Source: Gentiana macrophylla
Lineage: Eukaryota; Streptophyta; Magnoliopsida; Gentianales; Gentianaceae
DNA length: 64,000 nt
Reading direction: 5' to 3'
Assembly: GCA_026214975.1 (NCBI GenBank)
Contig: CM047813.1
Coordinates: 35,311,871-35,375,870 of the forward strand
In this document: positions 12,543 through 23,639 of the stretch, piece after piece
How positions within the stretch are numbered: position 1 is the stretch's first letter
Layout: each line of letters starts with the position of its first letter
Position numbers and translations under genes: made by a program
The notes under the pieces: generated by a model
Told to the model about the DNA's origin: nothing
What the model saw: only the letters and a program-made list of their open reading frames with translations
The model's database searches: none

Positions 12543-14232
12543 TGTTGGACTTGTTTTTAAGTTTTAGTGATGAGTGCCAGACTAGCTGTTATAGAGCAAA
12601 GGCAAAAAGATGTCTAGATAATATGTATAAGTTTATTAGAGTTTGATCTTGTATAGGTTTGATCAAACAAGCACTGTAAAAGGTCAGATGGTTTATATCA
12701 GCAGACTTGTCTACATCAGTAGGGTAGCTAGGTCAGTAAACTAGTCAGGAACCTGCTGAAGACTGAAGGCTGAGGGCTCAAACTCAGTTATTGAAGCCTA
12801 AGGGATCAAACTTAGTAATTAAAGTCAAGGATATGGAATCAAAATTTAGGGAAGTCTGTGATGACCTAAACTGATTACATATACCTTATGTACAAGGTCT
12901 AAGTTCCACAAGTTAAGTGGTGACTGGAACTTAGTTATGTTCAAAAAGGTGTAATCTAACTTTATAAATGAAAGTTAGATAAAAGACAGTTAGCTGAAGT
13001 GTTTTTAAACACTGAAAAATAAGGATCAGCTTACTGATGTGCATATCAACAGACATATGTTCTCAGGAACCTGCTGGACACATATTTCGATTTAGTCAAA
13101 GGCTACATTGGAAGATTACAAAAAATGGGACAGCTAACAAACTCTGATTTATCAAACAAATCAATGGTTAAGATTAAAGGGACGTTGGAAAGATTCAGAC
13201 CTTTATCCAATGGATACAAGTCAAAGGGGTGACAGATCAAAAGCTCACAAAAGAGTGTCGATTGTCGATCCTAGAAACAATCGAGAAAAAGCAAGTCAAG
13301 ATGGAGACAAATCCAAAACGGCTATGTTTGAATTTCAAACATAAGTCACAAGGATTTCTACCTATAAATAGAGGACTCCTAACTCAAATACAAATGATGA
13401 TTTTTGAAGAAAAATAAGGATCCATCTTGAGCAATCAGAATTAAATCGTTTAAACACCCTGCTGACCCTACTGAGCATAAGGCTACTGATCCAGTACAAT
13501 TCTTCAAGTGTAATCTGTATTCAAGCTACATCAAGTTTGCACACTTGAAGACATCAAGCTGCTGATCATATCATCTTGATCAAGCTGTTGAAAGCTGAAT
13601 CACTTACTTGATTCAAACTTTCTTTTACAAGGAATCTACTGAGGATAGTGAAGCACAGTTGTGTCAAGGACTGTTGTTTGTGGTGGAGCTGGTGAAGAGG
13701 CAATCCTACCCTTCAAGGACCAGTGGAAGACTTGGAGCAACAATCCTACCTGTTCCAAGTGTTCAGTTTGTGAAGCCATAGTTATTGGTGAAGGACAAGC
13801 ATCTTAGGGATTTTTGTAACAGCTACCTCAAGAATCTCTAGTGAATTACCTCCAACATCACAGGAGAAGAGTGGATTGACAGGATTACACCACCTGGAAC
13901 CACTATAAAATCTGTCTACTTACTTTCTGCATTTAGTTTATCTAGCACATCAATCTACTATCTAGCAACTGAATCACACACATACACTACTGAGTATCTA
14001 ATACTTGGTATCATATTTAACAACAAGTAATAAGGCTTAATTTTTTATATATTTCCGCTGCACAAATTCAATAAACTCAACGATCGTGAGACTCTCGAGT
14101 GTCGACAAACTCTTCAAGTATCGTTAGGTGCGAAGTTGCTAAGTTTGTTAACTCCAAAAAGTTTTAAGTGTTAAGTTTATTCACCCCCTCCCCCAATCTA
14201 AACTTAACCAAAGCCTTTTCAAGGGACCAACA
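12543..14232 (+). repeat. 3' LTR of the SIRE-type element
   Basis: It is 1690 bp, TGTTGG...CCAACA, directly behind the polypurine tract and followed by ATATG. It aligns along its length with the solo LTR at 2016-3701, with a low percentage of substitutions and small indels (for example CCCCCAATCTAAA against CTAAAAA near the 3' end). The TATA motif recurs near 13364. Confidence 0.92.
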
Positions 14233-14237
14233 ATATG

Positions 14238-15194
14238 TTTAGGCTTTAGTCAGTTTTCTAGACTTTATAACCATTTTCATTAAAGGGTACTTTAGTCCTC
14301 TTTGGATAAGATACGTATAACCCAGATGATTCATAATCACATGGTTTAGCATCATCAGAATAACGTTTGATTACACGCTCCCCTTCCATAGAGACTATGT
14401 CTAGAACAACCACAAATCTTAAGGATAACAGCCATGCAAATACTTAGTTGAGATCGCATCTCCTATATCAACTATATAGTGACATTAATCTAGTATGTTA
14501 GATTCAGTGACTATTCAACCTTATCGAAATAACATTTATTCCTTACAATTGAATATGTCTACTAAATCCTAACAAGTAACTGAAAATCATGTTCTTCATA
14601 AGAACCGGAACATAATAACATTTATTTAGTTCCCTTATCAGTTTACTAGATTCAGAATATGGTAAGTGTTACAACGTTTGCTTCACCTTCCAAATCTACA
14701 TTTATTATTTCTAATTTAATCACACTCCGAGAGTTGACTTGATTTTAGAAGATTAATCTCAACTTACTTGCCTAGGGTAGAGACTTCGATAAGTTCTCTT
14801 ATTTAAACACATGCCCAAACTTTCCATTTTAATCCTTCAAACTCTTGTAGATATTTCTTAATTTAGTCTTCATACGACTTAAGAAAAATCACAAGATTTT
14901 GCCTTCAATTTTCTTCCATAAAGAAAATCCAACGTTTGTTAAATAGTTTATTTAACCTTTTGAATCATATTCAAAACGTGAACTATTTAATTTACTTTCA
15001 AGCAATGATTAAAGAATTAAGTCGATACTTAAATCTTATAATTTTGAAAACAACCTTTCCAAAATTCGACGTGGTCATCCTTATCCAATCCATCTAATGT
15101 TTGAATAACCATCATCATATGACAGAGTGACCCATTGGATATCGTTATGACCAACATGTGAGCTTCCGTTTAAAGTCTTAGAGGACTCCATCAA
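14238..15194. other. Non-coding flank segment B, second copy
   Basis: Close match of 3707-4664, non-coding. It joins the SIRE 3' LTR on its left and the Athila element on its right. The Athila target copy at 15195-15199 reads ATATT here but ATATG in the other copy and at 23635-23639, so this copy has taken a point mutation. Confidence 0.7.
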
Positions 15195-15199
15195 ATATT

Positions 15200-16869
15200 T
15201 GATGACGAGATCAAGTAATAATAAAATACTTGACCACCATAAACCAATACTAGCAAGAGGACTAGGTCCATCGTAGTATAGCTATAGCGAATCAAGGTCG
15301 ATCCCACAGGGAACCAATTGTGAATCATTTTATATATAAACAACTAATAAATCATGCCAAGCACACCGAAGCGGTCTACGACCAACAAAAGAAAAGAAAA
15401 GAGGAAAACTGACTCGACACAACACAGAAACATACAAGTAATTAACCTCCCCAATTATTAAGTTATCGTTTGGAATTAGTGAGCTATATAATTAAACAAT
15501 ACTTTACAACTATTAATCCGATTTGTATTTCTCTTATATTGGCTACGGGAGTCATCCCCTAAACTTGACTTAGTTCCGGGTAGGACACTAGATCACTGTG
15601 CTACATTACGTGACTTCGCTTTATAGGCCTCCATCACATATAACTTGCACGCTTACAAAACTAGGGATGCCGATATTAACCGTATTCCTCACCTAGGCAA
15701 CATTCCTGTGGTTAGGCGTACTTCCTAAGTGATCGCATCAGTCACCGTCCCATTAACACTAACTTTGTAGGTATCATGTTAATCTACGACTTACGTATAA
15801 TTAGGTGCGCGCAATTCCCAAATACAACACAGATCTAGATCTCGCTGAAAGTCCCGGAAGATCAATTCATGAGCCGACCTAGGAGTACTATATTGTTATT
15901 TCCTAACTACACATTTTAATTAAAACAGACGAGCAATGTAGCCGTAGCCATACCTACTAAGACGAGATATTCTAGGTGGACAATCACACCATAAAGACGT
16001 GGCTAGATTGACTCGATGAACAACTAAATCTTAGCGTTTCTATATACAAAACGGATAAAATAGTGATTCATAAAGTAATTATATAGATCTACTAAAAACA
16101 CGATTATCTATCAAAGCAAAGTCATACATAGGTCACACGATATAGGCGTGGGGCGTGGGGCGTGTGGATCCTTATAGACGAGGAATCCCCATTGCCTCAC
16201 GTCGTAATCTTAGATCTACATCGTTTAACTAAGAACAAACAATCTCAAACGATAAACAATAATTGGGGGTGACTTAATTACAACAAAGAAGAAGAAATAA
16301 ACACAAGCAACTCACATAATGCTGCTGACTTGTATTGAAAACTGCTCAAAAACTGCGTTGTAATATCTGTATAATATTCTGTAAAGTTGTATCTACATTG
16401 AATGATGAAATAGAGTATTTATAGGCTGTAAAACCGACTTTAGATAGCCGTCAGCCGACTTAATTCACGTTTCCTAAACCGTAATGGAGACTAAAACGCG
16501 TCTGGAGAAGTAGGGACATTTTGGAGAACTCGCTGGCAGCCAGAGCAGGGCTCGCTGCCAACGAGACCTATTTTCTGCCTGGGCTGGTCTTCTGCTTCTT
16601 CTGGCCCATTCCTGATCCGTTTTGGTGCTTTTATTCACTCTGAAGTCCAGCTAAATTGCTTCCGAATCAGCCCACTATAAATAAGACATAAAACATGTCT
16701 TGTAACATGAAATAATATAAATAAATGGTAAAATAAACAATAACGAGTCGTAACTCAGTTCGGTTGTAATTTAGACACAATACGACTCATTATTAACCAA
16801 TTAAAGCCCATTTAAGCTAGAATCGAGGATAATTAATAGATAAATAACGGCGTAAATTGACCGTCATCA
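15200..16869 (-). repeat. 3' LTR of the Athila element
   Basis: 1670 bp and complete compared with its partner. The part 15200-16114 is what recurs at 4670-5584. A reverse-strand TATA motif lies at 16416-16423. Directly right of it is the pyrimidine-rich complement of the polypurine tract. Confidence 0.9.
16416..16423 (-). promoter_or_regulatory. TATA box of the Athila LTR (- strand)
   Basis: On the - strand it reads TATAAATA after ACAGCC. It is conserved in the other LTR near 23182. It is a likely core promoter for the element; activity is inferred. Confidence 0.55.
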
Positions 16870-16882
16870 ACTTCCCCCCACT
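16870..16882 (-). other. Athila polypurine tract
   Basis: On the - strand this reads a run of AGTGGGGGGAAGT ending directly at the LTR. It is the standard Athila-type tract and confirms that the left LTR is the 3' one. Confidence 0.85.
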
Positions 16883-16884
16883 TA

Positions 16885-18262
16885 GCGTTTGATCGTCCCG
16901 ATCAAACACAGAAGGCGAAAGAACCACCGAAACATAACTTACTAATTATTGACAGGCTCATTCGGAATTCCAAAGTAAATAAAATAGCACACACGTTTGT
17001 CAGTTAGGCATTAACCACTATTTCATCATTGAATCAACGTGTGTGTGATATAACCGTCATGCAGAGTATTTGAAATAGAGAGATTCGAATTATAATGTCC
17101 TCTAGATGCAACTCTCACCACTCAAAACTTTGTGACGCCTCCTTATCGTTTAACAAATAATACAGGTGTAATACCATATTCTAGTGAAGGGGGGCGGATT
17201 CGGAAACCAAGAAGCTTTTATCAGTTCACGTTTGTTTCTATGCGAGGGCCGCATCGATTTTAGAGACAGTAACTTGCAATTGTGGGAGCCTAGCAAGCAA
17301 CTACTTTCAAACCGTCCACGAACATGCTACCCTACTGCCTTGTTTTACAACCGTGCATATTATGCTCCATCGGTTTAGCAGTCTCTAACCTAAATGCTCA
17401 TAATTTCCTCACTTTTACTTAATTCACTCATTTTTTTTTCATAAACCAAATCCTATTTTTTTCTTGCCCGGTTCTTGCTTCACTATCATCGATATCAGCC
17501 TTATCGGAAGTATGACAAGAAGAATTAATCACAAAGTCAAGTAGGTCCTGTTTCAACATTCCGGAAAAAATAATTTATTATCTAACCTTTCAGTCTTCGC
17601 ATTTAAGTTATACGTGTTTAAAAAGGCTGATTCAACGACAAAATATATGTTTAATACCAAACTACGCTCACATCGTGATATGATATTTACTAAGCAATTC
17701 TGAAGCTAGCATGGCAAAAATAAGTTATAATTATGCTTAAGAGCTTCTTTCATTATCTATACATGCTCGGTTTTCACAAAAGATAAATGTGATTCATGCT
17801 TAAAATTTTAAATTTACTCATTTATTAATTATTTGATATACGGAATCTAAGTGACTCATACCCCCCACTTAAACGATGCATTGTCCTTAATGTATAAAAT
17901 AAAATAAAGATAGGAACTTAGCTAGCTTCGGTCAAGTGCGGTAGTGGAACAAGTCGGTGAACTTCGGGGCACTCTACAAACAATGGACCTAACAAGATAT
18001 ACGATATCGCTGCAAAACAAATCTTCAACAAAGCTCGAAACTCGTTACAGCGTTAGCCCAGAAAAAAGTAATAATCGAAAAAAGGGACCGTAAAAGGAAC
18101 AAAATAAACCTTAAACATTTTTAAGTCCTTAAAACGATTACATTGAAATATTAAAACTACTAACCAGACATGATTTAGTACAACATTATTATTCAGGAAA
18201 TACAACAACAGACTCGATACAAACTCGACTCAATACTTAGACTCGAGACCAAGGAGAACATA
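16885..18262 (-). other. Athila 3' untranslated interior
   Basis: It lies between the polypurine tract and the envelope-like ORF. A 64-codon + strand ORF at 17184-17378 has no recognisable content. I see nothing else in it. Confidence 0.6.
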
Positions 18263-19426
18263 CTAATACAGAAATACAAAGATACAATCAATCTCCTCCA
18301 TCAAAAAATCGTCCAAAACCCGGAGGAAAACGAGAAGTAGAAGGCTCAAATCCCTCATAACCAGGGGTGGTGTAGGACAACGACGACGGGGCGTAGAATC
18401 ATCATCTCCTTCCATGTTTCTTACAATCCTCCCGACCATGTGATGAGTCTCAGCCACAGTCTGCTCCATTCCATTTATACGAGCAAACAAAGGTTGCTCC
18501 ATGGCTTGCGCTTGTCTGGCGGCATTACCTTCACCGTCACGCCTAGCTTGTTGGCGGGGACGAGGTGGTGGTCTTGGGTGTGGGTTGGCGTTGTGAATAG
18601 GTGGAACATATGCTATTGACAAGGGAGTCTCCGGGTCAACATAAGTATCCGCCCCTAACGCGGGCCAGCCAGCCGCAATGGCAAGAGTTGAAATCATAGA
18701 ACCGTAGGGTAGAACGGTCTTTTTCTTCCTAGCTACCTCAGTCATGTTTCCCCGCATGACTGTTCCCAAGTCTACTGGTCGCTCTAACCCCAACCAATAC
18801 ATCAAAGCAGCTTGATAGTCATAAACCGTATAGGTATGGCCGGATGGGAGTATGTCGGAACAAATGAACCGACGCAAAAACTTATCCTCCCAAGTGGTAA
18901 GTGTGGCTTCTTGAAAATTTTGAGCATGTTGACCTATATACCACTGGACATCAAAGTAAGCACCAATCTCCTCTAAAAACACGTCCGAATCGTCATACAC
19001 ATTAGAGAATTCCTCAGGGTCACCCACTAGATTACCCAAATTAAAATAATCATTGATAGTGGTGGGTGAGATAGCAAATGTGCGGCCTCTAACAGTGGCA
19101 GTGTGGGAATGGGGATGCACCTCTAAATAAGCATAAAATTCTTTTACCAGGGACCCGTTACAACAAGTAGGCGGCTCGGCCACATACTCCTAATCATGAT
19201 AAGCGATAAGATTGCCAATGTTGTCCCTGCAATTCTCAAGATTTATGCCTCTTCCGCGATGCACCGTCGCATTGTTCCAATGGTTACGAAATGCCTCGTA
19301 TACCGCGGGGCTAACAAATTGTGGCACCCCGTCAAGTACCGGTATCGCGTCGCCATCGAGAACAAATTGCGCTCCAGCCCGGTGAATCTATGGTGGATTT
19401 CTTGGATTACGATTACGCCGATTCAT
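18263..19426 (-). pseudogene. Athila envelope-like / ORF1-type protein, two in-frame stops
   Basis: The likely start is the ATG at 19426, followed by an Arg/Asn-rich N-terminus, with in-frame stops near 19390 and 19190. After the second stop it is open for about 306 codons. It shows LVKEFYAYL, VRGRTFAIS, a Trp-rich middle and a Pro/Arg-rich linker with an RRDGEGNAARQ basic patch. This is the layout of the plant Athila ORF (Pfam ATHILA, or 'putative plant transposon' type). It lies next to the 3' LTR, where envelope-like genes sit. The C-terminal 30 residues are hydrophobic, but I cannot say whether they form a real membrane anchor. Confidence 0.75.
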
Positions 19427-20564
19427 CCTGTTGTGCTAGAAAATACTCCCCAACTCAGATTCTGATAATAAAAAACAACTCATTTGGGGTGAATTGACCA
19501 GAGCTGGGTCGGTTCGGCTCGGCTCGCTAACTGATACCTTGAGTGATTCGAAATGTGTATTTTCCAGAAAATTAAGAACCAAATTGAATGAGAAATGGCC
19601 TCATTTCAATTTATAAATTTGGGAAAAAGATAGAAACTGAATAAAATTGGATAAAATGGTATAGATAGGCTAAGATAGCATCACAACATTATTTCTACAT
19701 AATAATGGTGTTGGAGAAAAAATGGAGGTTTAGAATTTAGATGGGTTTAGAAAAATGATATAGAAAGGATGATAAGAAGAGAAATGGTAGATGGTTAGAA
19801 TATTGTGAAATTGGTGTGATGAAAATAGTTGGTGAAAGTGGGTTTAAATAGGTGGAAGATAAGGGAAAAAGAGAGGGAAGATGAAAATGGTTTGAATTGT
19901 GAAAGATTGTGATTAATTGGTGGGTTTAGAATGGAGAGGATTGATGAGGTGGAAAGTGATAAAGTTAAAGGTAGAAGTATTGGGATATGTAGAATAAGTG
20001 TGTTGACCACTTTTTACTTTTTGACCCTCAAAATTTTGAATTTTAAGATAGGAGGGTAAACCAAATTTTATTTAACTTTCACACTTTACCAAAAATATTG
20101 TTCTAAAAATAATCCGGACACTGCCCAGTGAAAAGGTAGTTTCGCAGGGGCGAAACAAAGACATTCGCCGCAGGCGATCTGCCAAACTGTCTCCGATTAA
20201 ATCCATTACGCCTCCAGCAGTTTCACTTTAAAGCTCATGCTTTGCTTACATCTTCTTCTCGGTTTGATAGTATACTTTTTATTCCTAAATGAGTATACTA
20301 TCCTGACACACCTACTGAAACTCTATTTCACGTTTCAACGAATCGAGTAAAAAGCTTTTGCACATCCTTAACCCAACGGTCATCGGAACATGGAAAACGT
20401 AAAAAAAACCTCAAACGTTTTAACGTTACTTTTATTTTGACCCAAAGAAAAGAAAAATATAAGAAAAAACCTAAAAAACTAAATAAAAAAAAAATTCGAA
20501 AAACCTAAGGGATAGAAGTAGTTCTGAGTTTTAAGTTCTCAGCTCGACTTTCCAAAAAAAACTC
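19427..20564 (-). other. Athila interior where pol should be: non-coding
   Basis: In a full Athila, reverse transcriptase, RNase H and integrase stand between protease and the envelope-like ORF. Here only AT-rich, purine/pyrimidine-biased sequence with no recognisable motif is found, so pol is deleted or replaced. Confidence 0.7.
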
Positions 20565-21832
20565 TCATTTCATTGAGCTACCGTCTTTCGCCTTCCAGAT
20601 TTGCACCCGGTTAGCCTTCACCGAGGTCTGCTTGCCTTCTTTAAGAATGAGAGCCTTTCCCTTGGTCGTGAGACCTAGGAAAACACAGTCATCTTGACCA
20701 TCCAAACAGGCGCCGACCTCAGCCACTGTCTCAGAAACCAGTGACTTCTTAACAGATCGAACTCTACGAGTTCACTTTCTAGCTCACCTCCGTCTATCTT
20801 TAGCACTCAAGCTCTCTCGAGTCTCAGCGTCTCCTTTGGATGGGGCGGCCCCACCTTCGTATTTCTACCTCGTCATCCAAAAGCATAGTGGTATCTACTC
20901 GTACCGTACTCTGAGACTGAGCGTCTCTCTCTCTCCTTAAGATAGACAGGAATTCTACCTCACTACTCTCGTTAACAGTGTCAACACCACCAACTTCGCC
21001 TCGGCCTAGAATAAAGGCCGCTTCCTCCGCACTATGGACTTTGATTACAGATACTCTAGGCGGAAGGGGATAATTGGGTCTCATAATCCCATGGACTTCC
21101 GAGCCTTTAGCGTCGAAAAGAGTGAGCTCGAACTTGTCCATGTTAACCTGGGCTCTAGAGGTGGCAATAAAAGCTCTGCCCAATATGATCGGGCAGTTAA
21201 GGTCCTTATCGATTTCCATCACGACTACATCTATCAAAAAGCGGAGCTCTCAATACTACTGGCCATGTTGGGCATCGTCCCAGTTCTGACGATACGTGAG
21301 CTATCCGCACAGTGAATAGTCATCAACGTATTTGTAGGAGTAAAAATCATTATCCTATCACACAAACTCTTAGGAAAGACATTCAGGCTCGATCCAGAGT
21401 CAATCAATGCTAAGCCTTCATGTTCGCATTCTAAGGTCACATCTACAATGAATGCACCGGGGTCTCCTAGCTTGGGCAGTGATCGGGCGTTGTTCTCTAT
21501 ATCAACTGCATCTTTAGAACAAGGGACTATGGGAAAGTCATCGAGTCGACTCGAAACTAGGATATTCGGGAGAAGAAGGGAAGGATGGTAAGTACTCGGG
21601 TCGGATTCGATTTAGACCTAGAACTAAAACTAGAATCGAATCGGAGAAAACAATAGGAATATGAGCACTCGTACCTTGGGAAAGAAAAGCATCCAGACTT
21701 TCTTCTTCTCTCCGCCTCCGTCTTATCCTATCTTCCATTCGCTTTTGTGTGTCCAAATTTAACGGTGTTGTCTTAGTCTTGCAAGACTTTTGCTTCTTCA
21801 TTCATAGCCTCAGAAATTTGATTGGTTGACAT
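20565..21832 (-). pseudogene. Athila gag leader and protease-like remnant
   Basis: An ATG at 21832 opens a short leader. After frame changes, an aspartic-protease core is visible at 21234-21440 (ALIDSGSSLNVFP, with the catalytic D-S-G). The family's CPIILGRAFIATSRA segment follows at about 21180. A last open piece (20565 to about 20780) has no known match. The gag core with its zinc knuckle is missing. Several frame changes make it non-functional as it stands. Confidence 0.8.
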
Positions 21833-22194
21833 TTTGGCTCGGCTCGAATAGTAACTCGACGAAATGATATATTGCTCTGGCTCTCTACAAACATAAGAAA
21901 AAACAAACAAACGTCAATAAAACTAACATTCAGCATGATTACTCATGCTGCTGTTAGACCTACAGACTAACAAACAGGGTTACAACAGACACAACGAAGA
22001 ACCCGAATCATCGAGAACAGTCTGCTCGGGCAACGGCGGGGGGCTCGGGAGAGCGAATCCCGATTCGGCAATTCCTGGCATTTTCACACAGCATGATGAT
22101 GCGGCCAGAGGACTCTAAAAAAGCGTAAAACGGACCCTAAACAAAAACTCGACATGAATAAAAAATTATTTATATATAAAATTGATTTTTGGCT

Positions 22195-22211
22195 CCCCGG
22201 CAACGGCGCCA
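22195..22211 (-). other. Athila primer-binding site (tRNA-Asp type)
   Basis: The + strand reads CCCCGGCAACGGCGCCA, the 3' end of plant tRNA-Asp including CCA as I recall it. So the - strand is a primer site for that tRNA. It is six bases from the 5' LTR. It is not a tRNA gene; no cloverleaf surrounds it. Confidence 0.85.
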
Positions 22212-22217
22212 AAAACT

Positions 22218-23634
22218 TGATGACGATATCAAGTAATAATAAAATACTTGACCACCGGAAACCAATACTAGCAAGAAGACTAGGTCCATCGTAGTATAGC
22301 TATAGCAAATCAAGGTCGATCCCACAGGGAACCAATTGTGAATCATTTTATATATAAACAACTAATTAATCATGCCAAGCACACAGAAGCGGTCTACGAC
22401 CAACAAAAGACAAGAAAAGAGGAAAACTGACTCGACACAACACAGAAACATACAAGTAATTAACCTCCCCAATTATTAAGTTATCGTTTGGAATTAGTGA
22501 GCTATATAATTAAACAATACTTTACAACTATTAATCCGATTTGTATTTCTCTTATATTGGCTACGGGAGTCATCCCTTAAACTTGACTTAGTTTCGGGTA
22601 GGACACTAGATCACTGTGCTACATTACGTGACTTCGCTTCGTAGGCCTTCATCTCATATAAATTGCACGCTTACAAAACTAGGGATGCCGATATTAACCG
22701 TATTCCTCACCTAGGAAACATTCATGTGGTTAGGCGTACTTCCTAAGTGATCGCATCAGTCTCCGTCCCATTAACATTAACTCTGTAGGTATCATGTTAA
22801 TCTCTGACTTACGTATAATTAGGTGCGCGCAATTCCCAAATACAACACAGATCTAGATCTCGCTGAAAGTCCCGGAAGATCAATTCATGAGCCGACCTAG
22901 GAGTACTATATTGGTATTTCCTAACTACACGTTTTAATTAAAACAGACAAGCAATCCCCACTGCCTCACGTCGTAATCTTAGATCTACATCGTTTAACTA
23001 AGAACAAACAATCTCAAACGATAAACAATAATTGGGGGGCTTAATTACAACAAAGAAGACGAAATAAACACAAGCAACTCACATAATGCTGCTGACTTGT
23101 ATTGAAAACTGCTCTAAAACTGCGTCGTAATATCTGTATAATATTGTGTAAAGTTGTATCTACATTGAATGATGAAATAGAGTATTTATAGGCTGTAAAA
23201 CCGACTTTAGATAGCCGTCAGCCGACTTAATTCACGTTTCCTAAACCCTAATGGAGTCTAAACGCGTCTGGAGAAGCAGGGACATTTTGGAGAACTCGCT
23301 GGCAGCCAGAGCAGGGCTCGCTGCCAACGAGACCTATTTTCTGCCTGGGCTGGTTTTCTGCTTCTTCTGGTCCATTCCTGATCCGTTTTGGTGCTTTTAT
23401 TCACTCCGATGTCCAGCTAATTGCTTCTGAATCAGCCCACTATAAATAAGACATAAAACATGGTTTGTAACATCAAATAATATAAATAAATGGTAAAATA
23501 CACAATAACGAGTCGTAACTCAGTTCGGTTGTAATTAAGGCACAATACGACTTATTATTAACCAATTAAAGCCCATTTAAGCAAGAATCGAGGATAATTA
23601 ATAGATAATTAACGGCGTAAATTGACCGTCATCA
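22218..23634 (-). repeat. 5' LTR of the Athila element, with internal deletion
   Basis: 1417 bp, about 250 bp shorter than its partner. The missing block corresponds to about 15940-16190 of the other LTR, and the join is near 22955, where GCAAT meets CCCC. Short GCAAT/GGAAT similarity at the ends suggests slipped or illegitimate recombination. Flanked by ATATG at 23635-23639. Confidence 0.9.
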
Positions 23635-23639
23635 ATATG

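Larger units (their letters stand above)
5585..14232 (+). mobile_element. 5'-truncated SIRE/Maximus-type Ty1/copia retrotransposon
   Basis: In order it holds the 3' part of integrase, reverse transcriptase, RNase H, a roughly 0.6-kb spacer, a very long envelope-like ORF, a polypurine tract and a 3' LTR. The copia order (integrase before reverse transcriptase), the long LTR and the extra ORF behind pol are typical of the SIRE lineage. Gag, protease and the first half of integrase are absent because of the junction at 5584/5585. The 3' LTR is followed by ATATG (14233-14237), the same target duplication as at the solo LTR. Confidence 0.88.
15200..23634 (-). mobile_element. Non-autonomous Athila-type Ty3/gypsy retrotransposon
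   Basis: LTRs with TGATGACG/CGTCATCA termini lie at 15200-16869 and 22218-23634. A primer site at 22195-22211 and a polypurine tract at 16870-16882 set the orientation as -. Target copies are ATATT (15195-15199) and ATATG (23635-23639). The 5.3-kb interior keeps a short gag leader, a protease-like segment and an envelope-like ORF. I find no reverse transcriptase, RNase H or integrase, so it must have moved in trans or lost these later. Confidence 0.87.

Noticed and set aside
18263..19183. A host gene on the - strand
   Set aside because: It lies between the Athila LTRs, where the envelope-like ORF of that lineage is expected, and has in-frame stops upstream.
22195..22211. A tRNA gene, from the tRNA-Asp-like CCCCGGCAACGGCGCCA
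   Set aside because: Only the 3' end including CCA is present, next to an LTR; plant tRNA genes do not encode CCA and no cloverleaf is upstream. It is a primer-binding site.
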